Shown here: positions 56,173 through 64,000 of the stretch, one piece after another
How positions within the stretch are numbered: position 1 is the stretch's first letter
How the letters are laid out: every line of letters begins with the position of its first letter
Source: Paraglaciecola sp. L3A3
GTDB taxonomy: Bacteria > Pseudomonadota > Gammaproteobacteria > Enterobacterales > Alteromonadaceae
Assembly: GCF_009796765.1 (NCBI RefSeq)
Contig: NZ_CP047023.1
Coordinates: forward strand, 4,943,501-5,007,500
Direction: 5' to 3'
Length of the DNA: 64,000 nt
The notes under the pieces: generated by a model
What the model saw: only the letters and a program-made list of their open reading frames with translations
Databases searched by the model: none
Told to the model about the DNA's origin: nothing
Translations under genes and position numbers: made by a program

Positions 56173-57226
56173 TATATATCCTTAGTATCATTTTATTTTT
56201 TATATTTAGCGTGCTTTGGTGTAAAAGTTAATTGCTATGTCCGTCCAGCGCCTTTCGATTCTTTAAAATTCACACAGTAAAATGCGATATCGAAAAGAAA
56301 TCGATTTAAAAGAATTAATGGATAATATAAAGGTTGGTAAATGAGCCATAAAAATAAATCTATTATTAATTTAGCCTTTCACTTGAATCATTCCATCGGC
56401 TCATAAGAACTTACTACTAACTCGAATTACTCTAGAAAACTGCTGAATGTAAATAAGAGCTTTAAAATTAGTGGCATAGCACAAACTTGTATTTGATTAG
56501 AAATTTACTATAGCCTTTCTTAAAGAGTCAAGTCGTTTGTCCGGATGACTTTCTGAGTGTCTAAAATTTAAACTGAGCAAAGTAAGGGTTCTATTTCGAG
56601 TGAAATCGGGAGGTTTGTTACGATGCTTTTCTAAAAACTCAGTTGAATGAATTTTATTGGTTGATTTTCGTACTATTTGAATTAAATACTGAACAGCTCA
56701 TTAGTAATTTCTCTAAATATTTAATTCATCGGCAGATCATCAACTAGGTAACTTGTTGTAAATACGCAAATGACAGTGTTGCCACCATTGCTGTCATAGT
56801 GGCTTTCCGTTTTAATGCATCTGAGGGGGCAGAGTCGATGAAAGGTATCCTAAGGAACTTGTATCGGACGGCTAAACCAAAACCAATGGACGTCTCTTTT
56901 TCGCTCATTCTAGCTTTAGGCACTCGCTTTTCGACTGTCTGTCTTGGGCAAAGCAGCCGTTCGGCTAAGGTAGTTTGAGATTCTGCTTCTCGCTCTTTGC
57001 TGCCCGTCAGATTTGATCGAAGTCTAATATAAAAAATGTCAGGTTTAATCCTAGTTACTACACGTTAGTTTGTTACAAATAAAGACATCTGCGCTACTTT
57101 GCTTGAATGAGATTGATTTAATAAAGAGATAGCTCATCCAAGATGACAAAACAGCCAACATTAATGACCGTTTCGAAATACGCTTAAAAATTAAACTTCT
57201 CTACATTGCTATGAACAAAATCAAAT
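56173..57226. other. Long gene-free gap with repeat copy D
   Basis: No gene of convincing length in about 1,050 bases. It holds the second GGGGCAGAGTC motif (56826) and, at 56,888-57,010, a diverged set of the interspersed repeat: CTCTTTTTCGCTCATTC, CTCGCTTTTCGACTGTC, GCAAAGCAGCCGTTCGGC and GCTTCTCGCTCTTTGCTGCC. The gap looks like decayed sequence built of repeat units. Confidence 0.45.
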
Positions 57227-58150
57227 TCAAAACGTTGCTGTAAACAGTAACATAACTCCATCAGAATCCCGTTTTCTGAGTAATTTAGTGCTGTCCTTTT
57301 CAGTGGTCATATCCCCGTCTTGCAAGTCGCCACGTATGGTGGTGAAGTCAGTGTCAATAAAGTAACCTAATCCGATATTCATTGATTTGCCTTCTCCTTT
57401 ATACCAACCAATCATTGGGCCGAATCCAATAGTAGTCCCAAGACCGTCACCTTCTTGCTTAGCTAAGCTTACTGCTAGAAATGGGCCATAACCGAATTGC
57501 TCTATTTGATTTTTCTTAATACCAAAGTACCAGTGAGTCTCTATCATTAATGCCATTTGGTAGTCAACTTCCTTGCCAATCCGAACCACTCCCTCCGCAT
57601 CAGTTTCATTTTGCCTTTCAATTGTAATATCTTCGATATAAGGCTTATCACTATATGCTAAAAGGACAATTGCAGGATTCCAGTTAAATCCTCCAAAATC
57701 ATAGGATTTCTTAATGTCTTCTTCTTGTGCTTGTTGTGCTTTTACATTTTCAACTACTTCACTAGGGTCAGCTACATTACTTTGAGAAGCGATGGCAGTT
57801 GAGTTTACTGCACCACAATTTCCAAGTTTAGTTGCTATTGCAGTACTCATAGGTTGCTGTAGTAACAATGCAGTCTTATTGCTTAATCCCTTTAAATATA
57901 ATTCTGACTCATTTTTTTCATAATAGGATTTGGGAAGTGCGAATCCACTTTCAACACATTCTTCGACGGTATTAAATGAGGTTTTATATCCGTTTTTTAT
58001 CTGTTTGTAATAACTAGAGTTTGAATCATGGCAAAGGCCACTCGTGGTAAGTTTGACAGGTTCATTTGTGATATCTTCAATTGTGCAATTTGAGAAACAA
58101 TAGGTTGAAAAAGCGAGGGTGCTAAAAATGGGTAGTAGAAACTTATTCAT
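57227..58150 (-). CDS. Exported outer-membrane-like protein of unknown function
   Basis: A 307-residue protein with a signal peptide (residues 1-20, ending FSNC). The first half is soluble with several Cys (CTIEDI, GLCHDS, EECVESGF). Residues ~150-307 show alternating amphipathic strands (YQMALMIETHWYFGI, YGPFLAVSLA, TTIGFGPMIGWY, MNIGLGYFI) and the protein ends in Phe (LLFTATF), as outer-membrane beta-barrels do. Probably a small barrel with an N-terminal domain. No family recognised; it has neighbours on the same strand but wide gaps. Confidence 0.65.
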   Translation of the reverse strand: MNKFLLPIFSTLAFSTYCFSNCTIEDITNEPVKLTTSGLCHDSNSSYYKQIKNGYKTSFNTVEECVESGFALPKSYYEKNESELYLKGLSNKTALLLQQPMSTAIATKLGNCGAVNSTAIASQSNVADPSEVVENVKAQQAQEEDIKKSYDFGGFNWNPAIVLLAYSDKPYIEDITIERQNETDAEGVVRIGKEVDYQMALMIETHWYFGIKKNQIEQFGYGPFLAVSLAKQEGDGLGTTIGFGPMIGWYKGEGKSMNIGLGYFIDTDFTTIRGDLQDGDMTTEKDSTKLLRKRDSDGVMLLFTATF

Positions 58151-58330
58151 ATGGATATCCTTAATCGATTTAATTATTTACCTATAATGAATTAAACGTT
58201 TCGACTACATACTTCCGATATGTAAATCCATCCTGTGACAAATTAATAGTAGGAGAAAATAGAAAAAAAACTACCTTTGCATATTTTATTTATCAATTAA
58301 TACAATTTGTAGAGTAGTTAACATCAAAAT

Positions 58331-59116
58331 TTAGTCACACATTGCTTGTACAAATACGTTTCCAATGTGTTGTGATTTCCTAATGCGTTCGTCTCGAATA
58401 CACTCATATTCATCTACTGGATCTAGCCTATCCCAGAGCAACATTAACGTGACAACATCATTGCTCAATTTAATATCATGGGTGTGCATCATGTATAGAT
58501 ATATCCTTGCAACATTACCTTTGATGGCATCGGCAGGCTCTGCGGTATCCGTCTTAAAATCCACCTCAAAGTCACATGCTCCATATGCTCTGAGTTCTCC
58601 TGCTATGGTGGCGTATTGAAAGTTAGAACGGTCGCCATTTAACTCACCTACAGCAGGAACGAGATTATTCATATCATTATGTGCTTTCTTGAATTGTTTA
58701 TTGACCTTATAAGCACAGTCTCGGCCAGATAAATATTTACCATTTGATTTTTGACATGCTGGATACTGTTCAGGGTTTTGCCACTCAGTTAGATGCCCTC
58801 CAATTATCTGAGCAGGCATAACATGCTCCCATTCGATTCGTGTTGCTCTGACATTAGGCTTACCTGAGCCAGAAATGGGAATGCGAGGGATATAGCCACA
58901 TGACGTGGGCGATACAAACGTTTCTTTTATATCACCATCTCCATCAACATCCAATGAGTCATCAAATACAAAATCACATCCACAATAGAATGTCTTATTC
59001 TGGTCAAAGTAGACTTCTTTTTCGGCTTTAATTTTCGCATTGCTAAAAGAGGTGGGAAAATCAGCATGAGCAGAAAAGGTGAGTGCAATAAAGGCTAAAC
59101 AAAGGATTTTGAACAT
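58331..59116 (-). CDS. endA: Endonuclease I, secreted or periplasmic
   Basis: About 261 residues from the ATG at 59116, which follows GGCGGG and opens a proper signal peptide (FKILCLAFIALTFSAHA). The endonuclease I fold is marked by the Cys-bridged opening KTFYCGCDF, the catalytic RIEWEHVMPA and the Mg-binding NDMNNLVPAVGELNGDRSN. Dns/EndA enzymes cut double-stranded DNA non-specifically outside the cytoplasm. An Asp-rich insert (DDSLDVDGDGDIKE) looks like a Ca-binding loop. In a mobile island it may limit DNA uptake or plasmid entry. Confidence 0.9.
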   Translation of the reverse strand: MFKILCLAFIALTFSAHADFPTSFSNAKIKAEKEVYFDQNKTFYCGCDFVFDDSLDVDGDGDIKETFVSPTSCGYIPRIPISGSGKPNVRATRIEWEHVMPAQIIGGHLTEWQNPEQYPACQKSNGKYLSGRDCAYKVNKQFKKAHNDMNNLVPAVGELNGDRSNFQYATIAGELRAYGACDFEVDFKTDTAEPADAIKGNVARIYLYMMHTHDIKLSNDVVTLMLLWDRLDPVDEYECIRDERIRKSQHIGNVFVQAMCD

Positions 59117-59212
59117 ATTTCCCGCCAAAAAAATAAAAACTCCATTAAATGCGAACATTGGGTTTACCACTATAACGCGACCTTAAATATTGAGTATCTA
59201 TGGAGCAATATA

Positions 59213-59392
59213 TCAATGGTGGTATTTTAAATCCAAGTTGTTTTTGTACTCTTTTATTTTTTTATCTAATTGAGTTTTCGCCATTTCATATCTTTTTTGG
59301 CAGACGTCATCATCGGGGTGGTGACGCCAAATTTGAAAGGCCCTGTCTACCTCTTTCGTTAGGGAAAGTAAGTGATTGTTTCTCTCTGGCAT
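59213..59392 (-). CDS. Small helical protein
   Basis: About 59 residues from the ATG at 59392, which has AAGGA 9 bases upstream; an ATG at 59401 is too close to that site. It is helical and charged (LLSLTKEVDRAFQIWRHHPD, VCQKRYEMAKTQLDKKIKEY) with no membrane segment. It stands upstream of endonuclease I on the same strand, about 100 bases away. No family recognised; the site and composition make it plausible. Confidence 0.45.
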   Translation of the reverse strand: MPERNNHLLSLTKEVDRAFQIWRHHPDDDVCQKRYEMAKTQLDKKIKEYKNNLDLKYHH

Positions 59393-59527
59393 GAAAGACA
59401 TCCTTGTTTATAAACCCTTATTTTTTAAGTTAGTTGAGGATAATTGAAAAGGCAAAAATATTACCGACTCTTCATAGATGAAAATTAATATCCAAAGGCC
59501 CACGCTTGAGTAGAAAGAGATACTTAA

Positions 59528-59710
59528 TCAAGAAATGGTACTCATCTTTTTTTTATCGTCTTCTAAGTACATGGCAGCAAATTCAACGCCACCAAAAGAG
59601 CGGTTTAACATTCTTCTGACATGACGCCTTGCCTCTTGCTCATCTCCCGAAGTAAGTATAAAAAGCCAAGTTTCAACTAGTATTTTAGGTGGTAAGTCGG
59701 TGTGTTCCAT
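59528..59710 (-). CDS. Small conserved-looking protein divergent from umuDC
   Basis: A 60-residue soluble protein starting at the ATG at 59710 (AAGGA 8 bases upstream). The frame stays open far upstream but across the umuD promoter, which cannot be coding. It has WLFILTSGDEQEARRHVRRM and FGGVEFAAMYLEDDKKK. It shares its upstream region with umuD, so the LexA site 158 bases away might also influence it. Function unknown. Confidence 0.5.
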   Translation of the reverse strand: MEHTDLPPKILVETWLFILTSGDEQEARRHVRRMLNRSFGGVEFAAMYLEDDKKKMSTIS

Positions 59711-59849
59711 ATTTCTCATCCTTAAGTTAATTGTAATTATTAAGCTAGGACACAGAATAAAAATCGTCAAATTGCATACTTTAATTTGATGCATTTCTTC
59801 TAAAAAATGAAAGTTAATGTGTATTTCGAAATAAATAATAATGAAGATT

Positions 59850-59883
59850 ATGTCAAAATAAAAAATACTGTATATAATCACAG
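59850..59883 (+). promoter_or_regulatory. LexA box with embedded -10: SOS promoter of umuDC
   Basis: CTGTATATAATCACAG at 59868-59883 is a near-perfect LexA site (CTG-N10-CAG). It contains TATAAT (59873-59878); ATGTCA (59850-59855) lies 17 bases upstream as a -35. Transcription should start near 59884-59886, at the A of the umuD ATG. LexA would block RNA polymerase directly. Confidence 0.85.
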
Positions 59884-59885
59884 TT

Positions 59886-60290
59886 ATGTTAAAGTTTATC
59901 CCAATTAAAGCCTCCGCAGGAATCATCGGTTTTGAATCTCCTGCGGCAGAATACACTCAGCTTAATCTCGATTTAGACCAATTACTCATCGACCACCCAT
60001 CCGCGACTTACATTGGTATTGCAGAAGGTAAGTCTATGATGGGGGACGGTATATTCTCTGGGGATTTACTGATTGTTGACCGTGCGCAAAATATTAAAGA
60101 CCAAGACGTTGTGGTAGCAAACCTCAACGGGGTTTTTGTGTGCAAAAAAATCGACAAGGTACAGCGCTGCTTATTGTCTTCAGGTCAGAACTTAGAGCCT
60201 TACTTCTTAAGAGAGGGGGATGAGTTTCAGATTGAAGGTGTGGTTACACGCTCAATCAGATTGCATCGACCTTTTACAAAGCACCTCTAA
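59886..60290 (+). CDS. umuD: DNA polymerase V subunit UmuD, self-cleaving
   Basis: A 134-residue LexA/UmuD-type peptidase (S24 family). The catalytic pair is S50 (AEGKSMMGDGIFSGDLLIVD) and K87 (VFVCKKID), 37 apart as in E. coli UmuD (S60, K97). RecA-stimulated self-cleavage yields UmuD', which pairs with UmuC. The place that aligns with the E. coli Cys24-Gly25 bond is I14-G15; an A11-G12 bond three residues earlier may be used instead. No ribosome site precedes the ATG. It overlaps umuC by one base. Confidence 0.93.
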   Translation: MLKFIPIKASAGIIGFESPAAEYTQLNLDLDQLLIDHPSATYIGIAEGKSMMGDGIFSGDLLIVDRAQNIKDQDVVVANLNGVFVCKKIDKVQRCLLSSGQNLEPYFLREGDEFQIEGVVTRSIRLHRPFTKHL

Positions 60291-61555
60291 TGTACGCATT
60301 GTGTGACGTGAACAGTATGTATGCCAGTTGCGAGAAGGTATTCGAACCATCAATCCGCAACAAACCTGTCGTGGTGTTAACGAACAACGATGGCTGTATT
60401 TGCGCCGCCTGTGGCATTGCCAAGCGAATGGGCATTGGAAAGAAGTTTGTACCTTACTTTCAAGTTAAAAAAGAGCTGGAAGCGGCTGGTGCTGTTATAC
60501 GTTCGAGCAACTATGAGTTATATGCGGACTTGAGCCAACGTATGATGGATACCTGTGCACGTTTTGCCCCGAATATTAACGTTTACTCAATCGATGAGTG
60601 CTTTTTGTATTACGGCAAACCATCCTCAGCACCTCTAGAAGGCTGGGAAGCGTTGGGGATGCAAATAAGAAAGGCTGTTTGGCGAGAAGTGCGATTACCC
60701 ATCTGTGTAGGCATAGGCCCAACCCCCACCCTAGCCAAAGTAGCCAATCACGCAGCAAAGAAGGTCGAGGGTTTTAAAGGCGTAGCCGTTCTTGATACCA
60801 AAGAAATACGAAAAAAAGTGCTATCAAAGATGGCCGTGACTGACGTATGGGGTATTGGTAATCGCCTCGGTAGACGTTTGAATATGTTGGGCGTTAGTAA
60901 CGCCTGGGAATTGGCTAACAGAAACCCCACTCAAATTAGAAAAGAGTTCTCAATTTTAGTCGAAAATACCGTTCGAGAGCTTAACGGAGAAGTGCGACAC
61001 AGTTGGGACACAGTGCGTGCCGCTAAAAAAGAAATTTATAGTACTCGTAGTTTTGGGGAGCGAATTACCAATTTCGAAGGACTAAGTAGCGCCTTAGCTA
61101 GTCATGCCGAAATAGTGGCTATAAAGTTGCGGAAGCAAAAGAGCCTAACGAGCAGCATGACCCTATTTGCAACCAGTTCACCTCATGATACTGAAGGCTA
61201 TTTCAGGAAGTCGTACTTTCATCATTTTGCTGTACCCACTAATGACACGATGAATATTGTTAAGGTTATTGAGCATGCGATGTCACGTCTATATAAGCCT
61301 AATATTCGGTATTATAGGTGCGGGGTGGGTTTGATGGGGTTACACAATGAAGAGCTATTTCAGTACGATTTGTTCACGCCTTCGAATGACAACCCTAAAC
61401 TCATGGCTTGCATGGATACAATCAATGCTCGATATGGCCGCTCAACAGTGCATATCGCCGCAAAAGGATTTGAGCAAAAATTTGCGATGCGCCGAGCGTT
61501 CTTATCACCGCAATACACAACAAAGTGGAGCGATATACCAAAGATAATCTGTTAG
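60290..61555 (+). CDS. umuC: Translesion DNA polymerase V, catalytic subunit UmuC
   Basis: A 421-residue Y-family polymerase (E. coli 422). The catalytic acids lie in ALCDVNSMYASCEKVF (about D6) and in INVYSIDECFLYY (D and E near 101-102). KPVVVLTNNDGCICA forms the finger region, and a helix-hairpin-helix DVWGIGNRLGRRLNMLG and the little-finger domain follow. With UmuD' it copies damaged DNA with errors during SOS. It is translated from a TAATG junction. Carriage in an island suggests an element-borne mutator operon like rumAB or mucAB. Confidence 0.95.
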   Translation: MYALCDVNSMYASCEKVFEPSIRNKPVVVLTNNDGCICAACGIAKRMGIGKKFVPYFQVKKELEAAGAVIRSSNYELYADLSQRMMDTCARFAPNINVYSIDECFLYYGKPSSAPLEGWEALGMQIRKAVWREVRLPICVGIGPTPTLAKVANHAAKKVEGFKGVAVLDTKEIRKKVLSKMAVTDVWGIGNRLGRRLNMLGVSNAWELANRNPTQIRKEFSILVENTVRELNGEVRHSWDTVRAAKKEIYSTRSFGERITNFEGLSSALASHAEIVAIKLRKQKSLTSSMTLFATSSPHDTEGYFRKSYFHHFAVPTNDTMNIVKVIEHAMSRLYKPNIRYYRCGVGLMGLHNEELFQYDLFTPSNDNPKLMACMDTINARYGRSTVHIAAKGFEQKFAMRRAFLSPQYTTKWSDIPKIIC

Positions 61556-61589
61556 CAACTGAGCATAAATGTTTCCATTGCTGTATCAA

Positions 61590-61690
61590 TGCTGACCGTC
61601 GATTTCGAGCCTAACTGCAGACATATTGGAAATTGTCTGATAGTCTGGATTACGGTCGGTTTTTCGACCCAAAGCGGACGTTTTAAAAAT
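61590..61690 (+). repeat. Interspersed intergenic repeat, copy E (diverged)
   Basis: TGACCGTCGATTTCGAGCC, AACTGCAGACATATTGG, ACGGTCGGTTTTTCGACCC and AAAGCGGACG between umuC and the next small gene. It resembles the other copies in its CTGC/GCGGAC cores. Less certain than copies A-C. Confidence 0.4.
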
Positions 61691-61769
61691 CAATAACTCT
61701 GACCGTTGATATTAAAATTAAATACTAGAATATGGTTCCCACTTTTATAGCTAAGAAAAAGAGGATGAA

Positions 61770-61970
61770 ATGTCAAAATCTGAATATTTTGAATCAATTG
61801 AGGAAATGGAAGAGGCTAAACTTCGGTTAATTAGATTGCTTACCTCAGAAGAAAAGAGCGCTACCAAAATAATAACTCAAGGTGAAAGTTTAATATCTAT
61901 TACAGTTGAAAGTGCGATGGATATTGAAGATAAAGTTAGAAAAGCTTTCGGTAATTATTATAGAGAATAA
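61770..61970 (+). CDS. Small acidic helical protein
   Basis: A 66-residue soluble protein with a good GAGG site 6 bases before its ATG. It is helical and charged (YFESIEEMEEAKLRLIRLLT, then VESAMDIEDKVRKAFGNYY). No family recognised. It lies between umuC and the second recombinase and may belong to the recombinase module; an equivalent gene is not seen before copy 1. Confidence 0.6.
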   Translation: MSKSEYFESIEEMEEAKLRLIRLLTSEEKSATKIITQGESLISITVESAMDIEDKVRKAFGNYYRE

Positions 61971-62124
61971 TTAGAAGTTTAAAATCAACGGGGGCAGATT
62001 GACTTGATTCGCAACTCGCTTTATTTAGATATATTAATGACCGCTTAGAACCGAAGCACGGCTTAATCTGCCAAACTAATATTTAGGTACCATACTTATA
62101 TCTCCGTTAAATAGGAGAACTTTC

Positions 62125-62748
62125 ATGTATGCCTTAACCATTTATGTTCCCAAAGAACCTTGGAACAAAAATAAACTTATTGGACAGAAGCTACCGCTCA
62201 AACTTCAACAAATTTGGTCTATTCGAATACGGTTAGAACTATCCAACAAGACAAGAGACCTAGCACTTTTTAATCTGGCAATAGACAGCAAGTTGCGTGG
62301 TTGCGATCTCGTCGCATTGCTGGTCAGAGATGTTTGTCGTGGCAATATTATCCAATCTCGAGCAATTGTTGTTCAGAAGAAAACACAGCAACCCGTTCAG
62401 TTTGAGATAACTGAAAATACCAGAAAATCTATTTCAGAATTGATTGCCACACAAAACCTAAGTCCAAACGATTACTTGTTCAAATCGAGAGCCAAGCCCT
62501 CAGACCATATTTCTACGAGGCAATATGGCAGAATTGTTGGTAATTGGGTTGATTCAATTGGTTTGGACAAAACTCAATATGGCACGCATTCGATGCGACG
62601 AACAAAGCCATCACTCATTTATAAGAAGACGAAGAACTTAAGAGCTTGTCAGTTATTGCTTGGGCATCGAAAACTTGAAAGTACCGTTAGATATTTGGGT
62701 ATAGAAGTTGATGATGCACTTGAAGTGTCTGAAAGTATTGATGCGTAG
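62125..62748 (+). CDS. Short tyrosine recombinase, copy 2
   Basis: A 207-residue recombinase collinear with copy 1 without gaps; I count about 37 differences by eye. The catalytic residues are all present: R58 (SKLRGCDL), H155 and R158 (YGTHSMRRTK), H181 (LLGHRKLEST) and Y190 (VRYLG). AGGAG precedes the ATG. Third positions differ from copy 1 often even where the proteins are identical, so both are old and maintained. It probably moves or rearranges neighbouring cargo; its target site is unknown. A hairpin follows the stop. Confidence 0.9.
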   Translation: MYALTIYVPKEPWNKNKLIGQKLPLKLQQIWSIRIRLELSNKTRDLALFNLAIDSKLRGCDLVALLVRDVCRGNIIQSRAIVVQKKTQQPVQFEITENTRKSISELIATQNLSPNDYLFKSRAKPSDHISTRQYGRIVGNWVDSIGLDKTQYGTHSMRRTKPSLIYKKTKNLRACQLLLGHRKLESTVRYLGIEVDDALEVSESIDA

Positions 62749-62755
62749 CTAGATA

Positions 62756-62780
62756 GCCAAAGGACTGTATATCCTTTGGC
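62756..62780. terminator. Hairpin after recombinase copy 2
   Basis: GCCAAAGGA (62756-62764), 7-base loop, TCCTTTGGC (62772-62780): a perfect 9-base stem at the same place as the terminator after copy 1, with no strong T-run. Confidence 0.6.
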
Positions 62781-63006
62781 AAGTTCTATCGTAAACAGGA
62801 AGTCGAGTTGTAATCACTTGGGCTTGGTTGTGTAGTGGTAGACATTAGCCACAGGCTTACTAATAATCTAAAATTACTGTAAAGCAGCTTTTCAGAGCGA
62901 CGAAGAAATATTGGGTGAAAGTAACATATGTAAGCCTACTTAGTATGAATCAAGTATATATTCGAATCAGAGATATCCATTGCAATTAGAGGATAAGGCG
63001 CTAGTC

Positions 63007-63034
63007 TGGATATTTATTTAATAATAAATATCCA
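63007..63034. repeat. Perfect 12-base inverted repeat before the last gene
   Basis: TGGATATTTATT, loop TAAT, AATAAATATCCA. It lies 44 bases upstream of the final gene, where an operator of a repressor would sit; it is AT-rich and not followed by T, so not a typical terminator. The rest of the gap from 62,781 shows nothing recognisable. Confidence 0.55.
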
Positions 63035-63077
63035 ACAATATTAAATAGCAATGATGCTAAGGAAGGTAACCACTTAT

Positions 63078-64000
63078 GAATCAAGATTGGCTTCTCCAAA
63101 AAAAAGAGACCCGACGGACCTTTTCTAATTCAACTTGGGTTCCTTTGAGAGCCTCTTGCGATAACGAAAAAGGTAACGTTAAAAATATAGGTTATATTAA
63201 CGAGTTTTTCGGGTGCGGTTCTGTTGCATTTACACCGGAGCATCGTGAAGCCGCTGAAAAATTAAGTTGGAGTGATATTGGAATTGGTTGTAGTGCTCAA
63301 CCCTATGCTTACGACGATGGTTATTATTCTTCTATTGAACAGTATCAATTGAATGATAAAGAGCCGATCGGAATTCACCTTGTCTTTGAACATCCTCAAC
63401 CAGTAATTGGCGGAAATCTATGGCTATTGAATCCTGACTTAGTTGTTGCGCTTCGCCTTATAAAAGAGGGAAATAACTGGGTAAGACCAGAAGAGAATTT
63501 CGTTGTGGTAGCACGAGAAACGCTAGACGCAGAAGGTAAGCAGAAGCTAATTGAGATTAAGAGAGAGTACCTTCTCGACTATTTAGCTGCTAGAAATATG
63601 TCACTAAGGCTCTCTTACTACCGTCAAAGAGTGGAAAATATAGCCTCTCTTGACTCTAGTGAATATGCTAGCTTGGAAAACTATCAAGAAGAGCGAGACA
63701 ACGGTCGATTTGAATTATTAATTCGTGGTGTAAATGATGTTTTTGGGGGGCGTTGGGCTATGTTTCGTACCTGGCGCACTGATGTTGATGAAGATGACGA
63801 CGCGCCTGTAATGGGGCCAGAAACAAACGACAATATTGATCATGAAAGCTCCGAGGGAAATAGTGGTGACTATGAGGGTGTGCGGGTGGAAGGTGAGTTT
63901 TGGAGGGATGAGTGGATTGAGCATCAAGGAATAAGTAAGCGGGTTAGAGGAGATGCAGACAAAAATCTACCTCAATATATAGTTGAAACCGATAGTACGC
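63078..64000 (+). CDS. Large unknown protein, 3' end cut off by the window
   Basis: The frame is open from the ATG at 63078 (GGAAGG about 8 bases upstream) to the last base: at least 307 residues with no stop. It is soluble and highly charged, with WVPLRASCDNEKGNVKNIG, GYINEFFGCGSVAFTPEHRE, YYSSIEQYQLNDKEPIGIHL, WLLNPDLVVALRLIKEGNNW, EYLLDYLAARNMSLRLSYYR and an Asp-rich VDEDDDAPV. No family is recognised. It follows recombinase copy 2, the position where cargo is expected, so an accessory or defence role is plausible but unproven. Confidence 0.75.

Noticed and set aside
62821..62850. tRNA-like string GTGTAGTGGTAGACATTAG after recombinase copy 2
   Set aside because: It resembles a D-arm start by chance, but no acceptor, anticodon or T arm follows.
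40000..64000. CRISPR array or prophage
   Set aside because: No regularly spaced direct repeats of CRISPR size and no cas, capsid, terminase or tail genes are present. The phased TGTAAGTG units are too short and too closely spaced.

Overview
The window looks like a chromosomal segment of a marine gammaproteobacterium of the Alteromonadales (Alteromonas, Glaciecola or Paraglaciecola type). This is judged from gene content (opgGH, ssb with a Gln/Pro-rich linker, uvrA, a YajR-like MFS protein, ppa, cysI, ccoG, a sulfatase next to a polysaccharide-acting propeller enzyme), the moderately AT-rich sequence and the protein style. No 16S rRNA or other species-level marker is present.

Positions 1 to about 39,950 are ordinary chromosome. 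In order they hold: a cut-off TetR regulator; a DUF1820 protein; an EVE-domain protein; opgG-opgH for osmoregulated periplasmic glucans; a TonB receptor with a PepSY membrane protein (metal uptake); a YajR-like transporter with ssb; uvrA; an MFS and DUF3299 pair; ppa; a secreted sugar isomerase-like protein; a PAS-AraC regulator, aldehyde dehydrogenase and GNAT; a sulfatase and beta-propeller enzyme pair; a TetR-controlled RND efflux pair; FKBP isomerase with glutaredoxin 2; an unrecognised four-gene envelope operon (30.4-34.5 kb); ccoG; and cysI facing a MocR-type regulator.

At 39,951-39,998 the 3' half of a tRNA-Phe gene stands alone on the minus strand, followed by a Rho-independent terminator on the chromosomal side. 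This is the signature of one end of an element integrated in tRNA-Phe. From there to the window end (at least 24 kb) the DNA is an accessory island with long intergenic gaps. It contains: a self-inhibited Fic protein; the 3' remnant of one group II intron; a complete-looking ORF-less group II intron next to a stray integron cassette with its attC; a probable MOB_C relaxase beside a hairpin-rich stretch that may be its oriT; a HEAT-like membrane protein; a GapS4a/GapS4b-like defence pair; two short tyrosine recombinases about 82% identical to each other; a two-gene module of a cytosolic protein and a four-helix membrane protein that resembles RexAB or Kiwa in layout; a large lipoprotein; an outer-membrane-like protein; endonuclease I; an SOS-controlled umuDC operon with a LexA box and -10 element placed so that umuD should be leaderless; and a large unknown gene cut by the window end.

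The island reads as defence, repair and mobility cargo assembled in modules. A degenerate intergenic repeat lies in several of the gaps between modules. The best candidates for something not yet described are the sensor and four-helix membrane pair at 52.5-54.1 kb, the structured region at 45.45-45.76 kb, the repeat-and-integrase pattern of the island, and the four-gene envelope operon at 30.4-34.5 kb.
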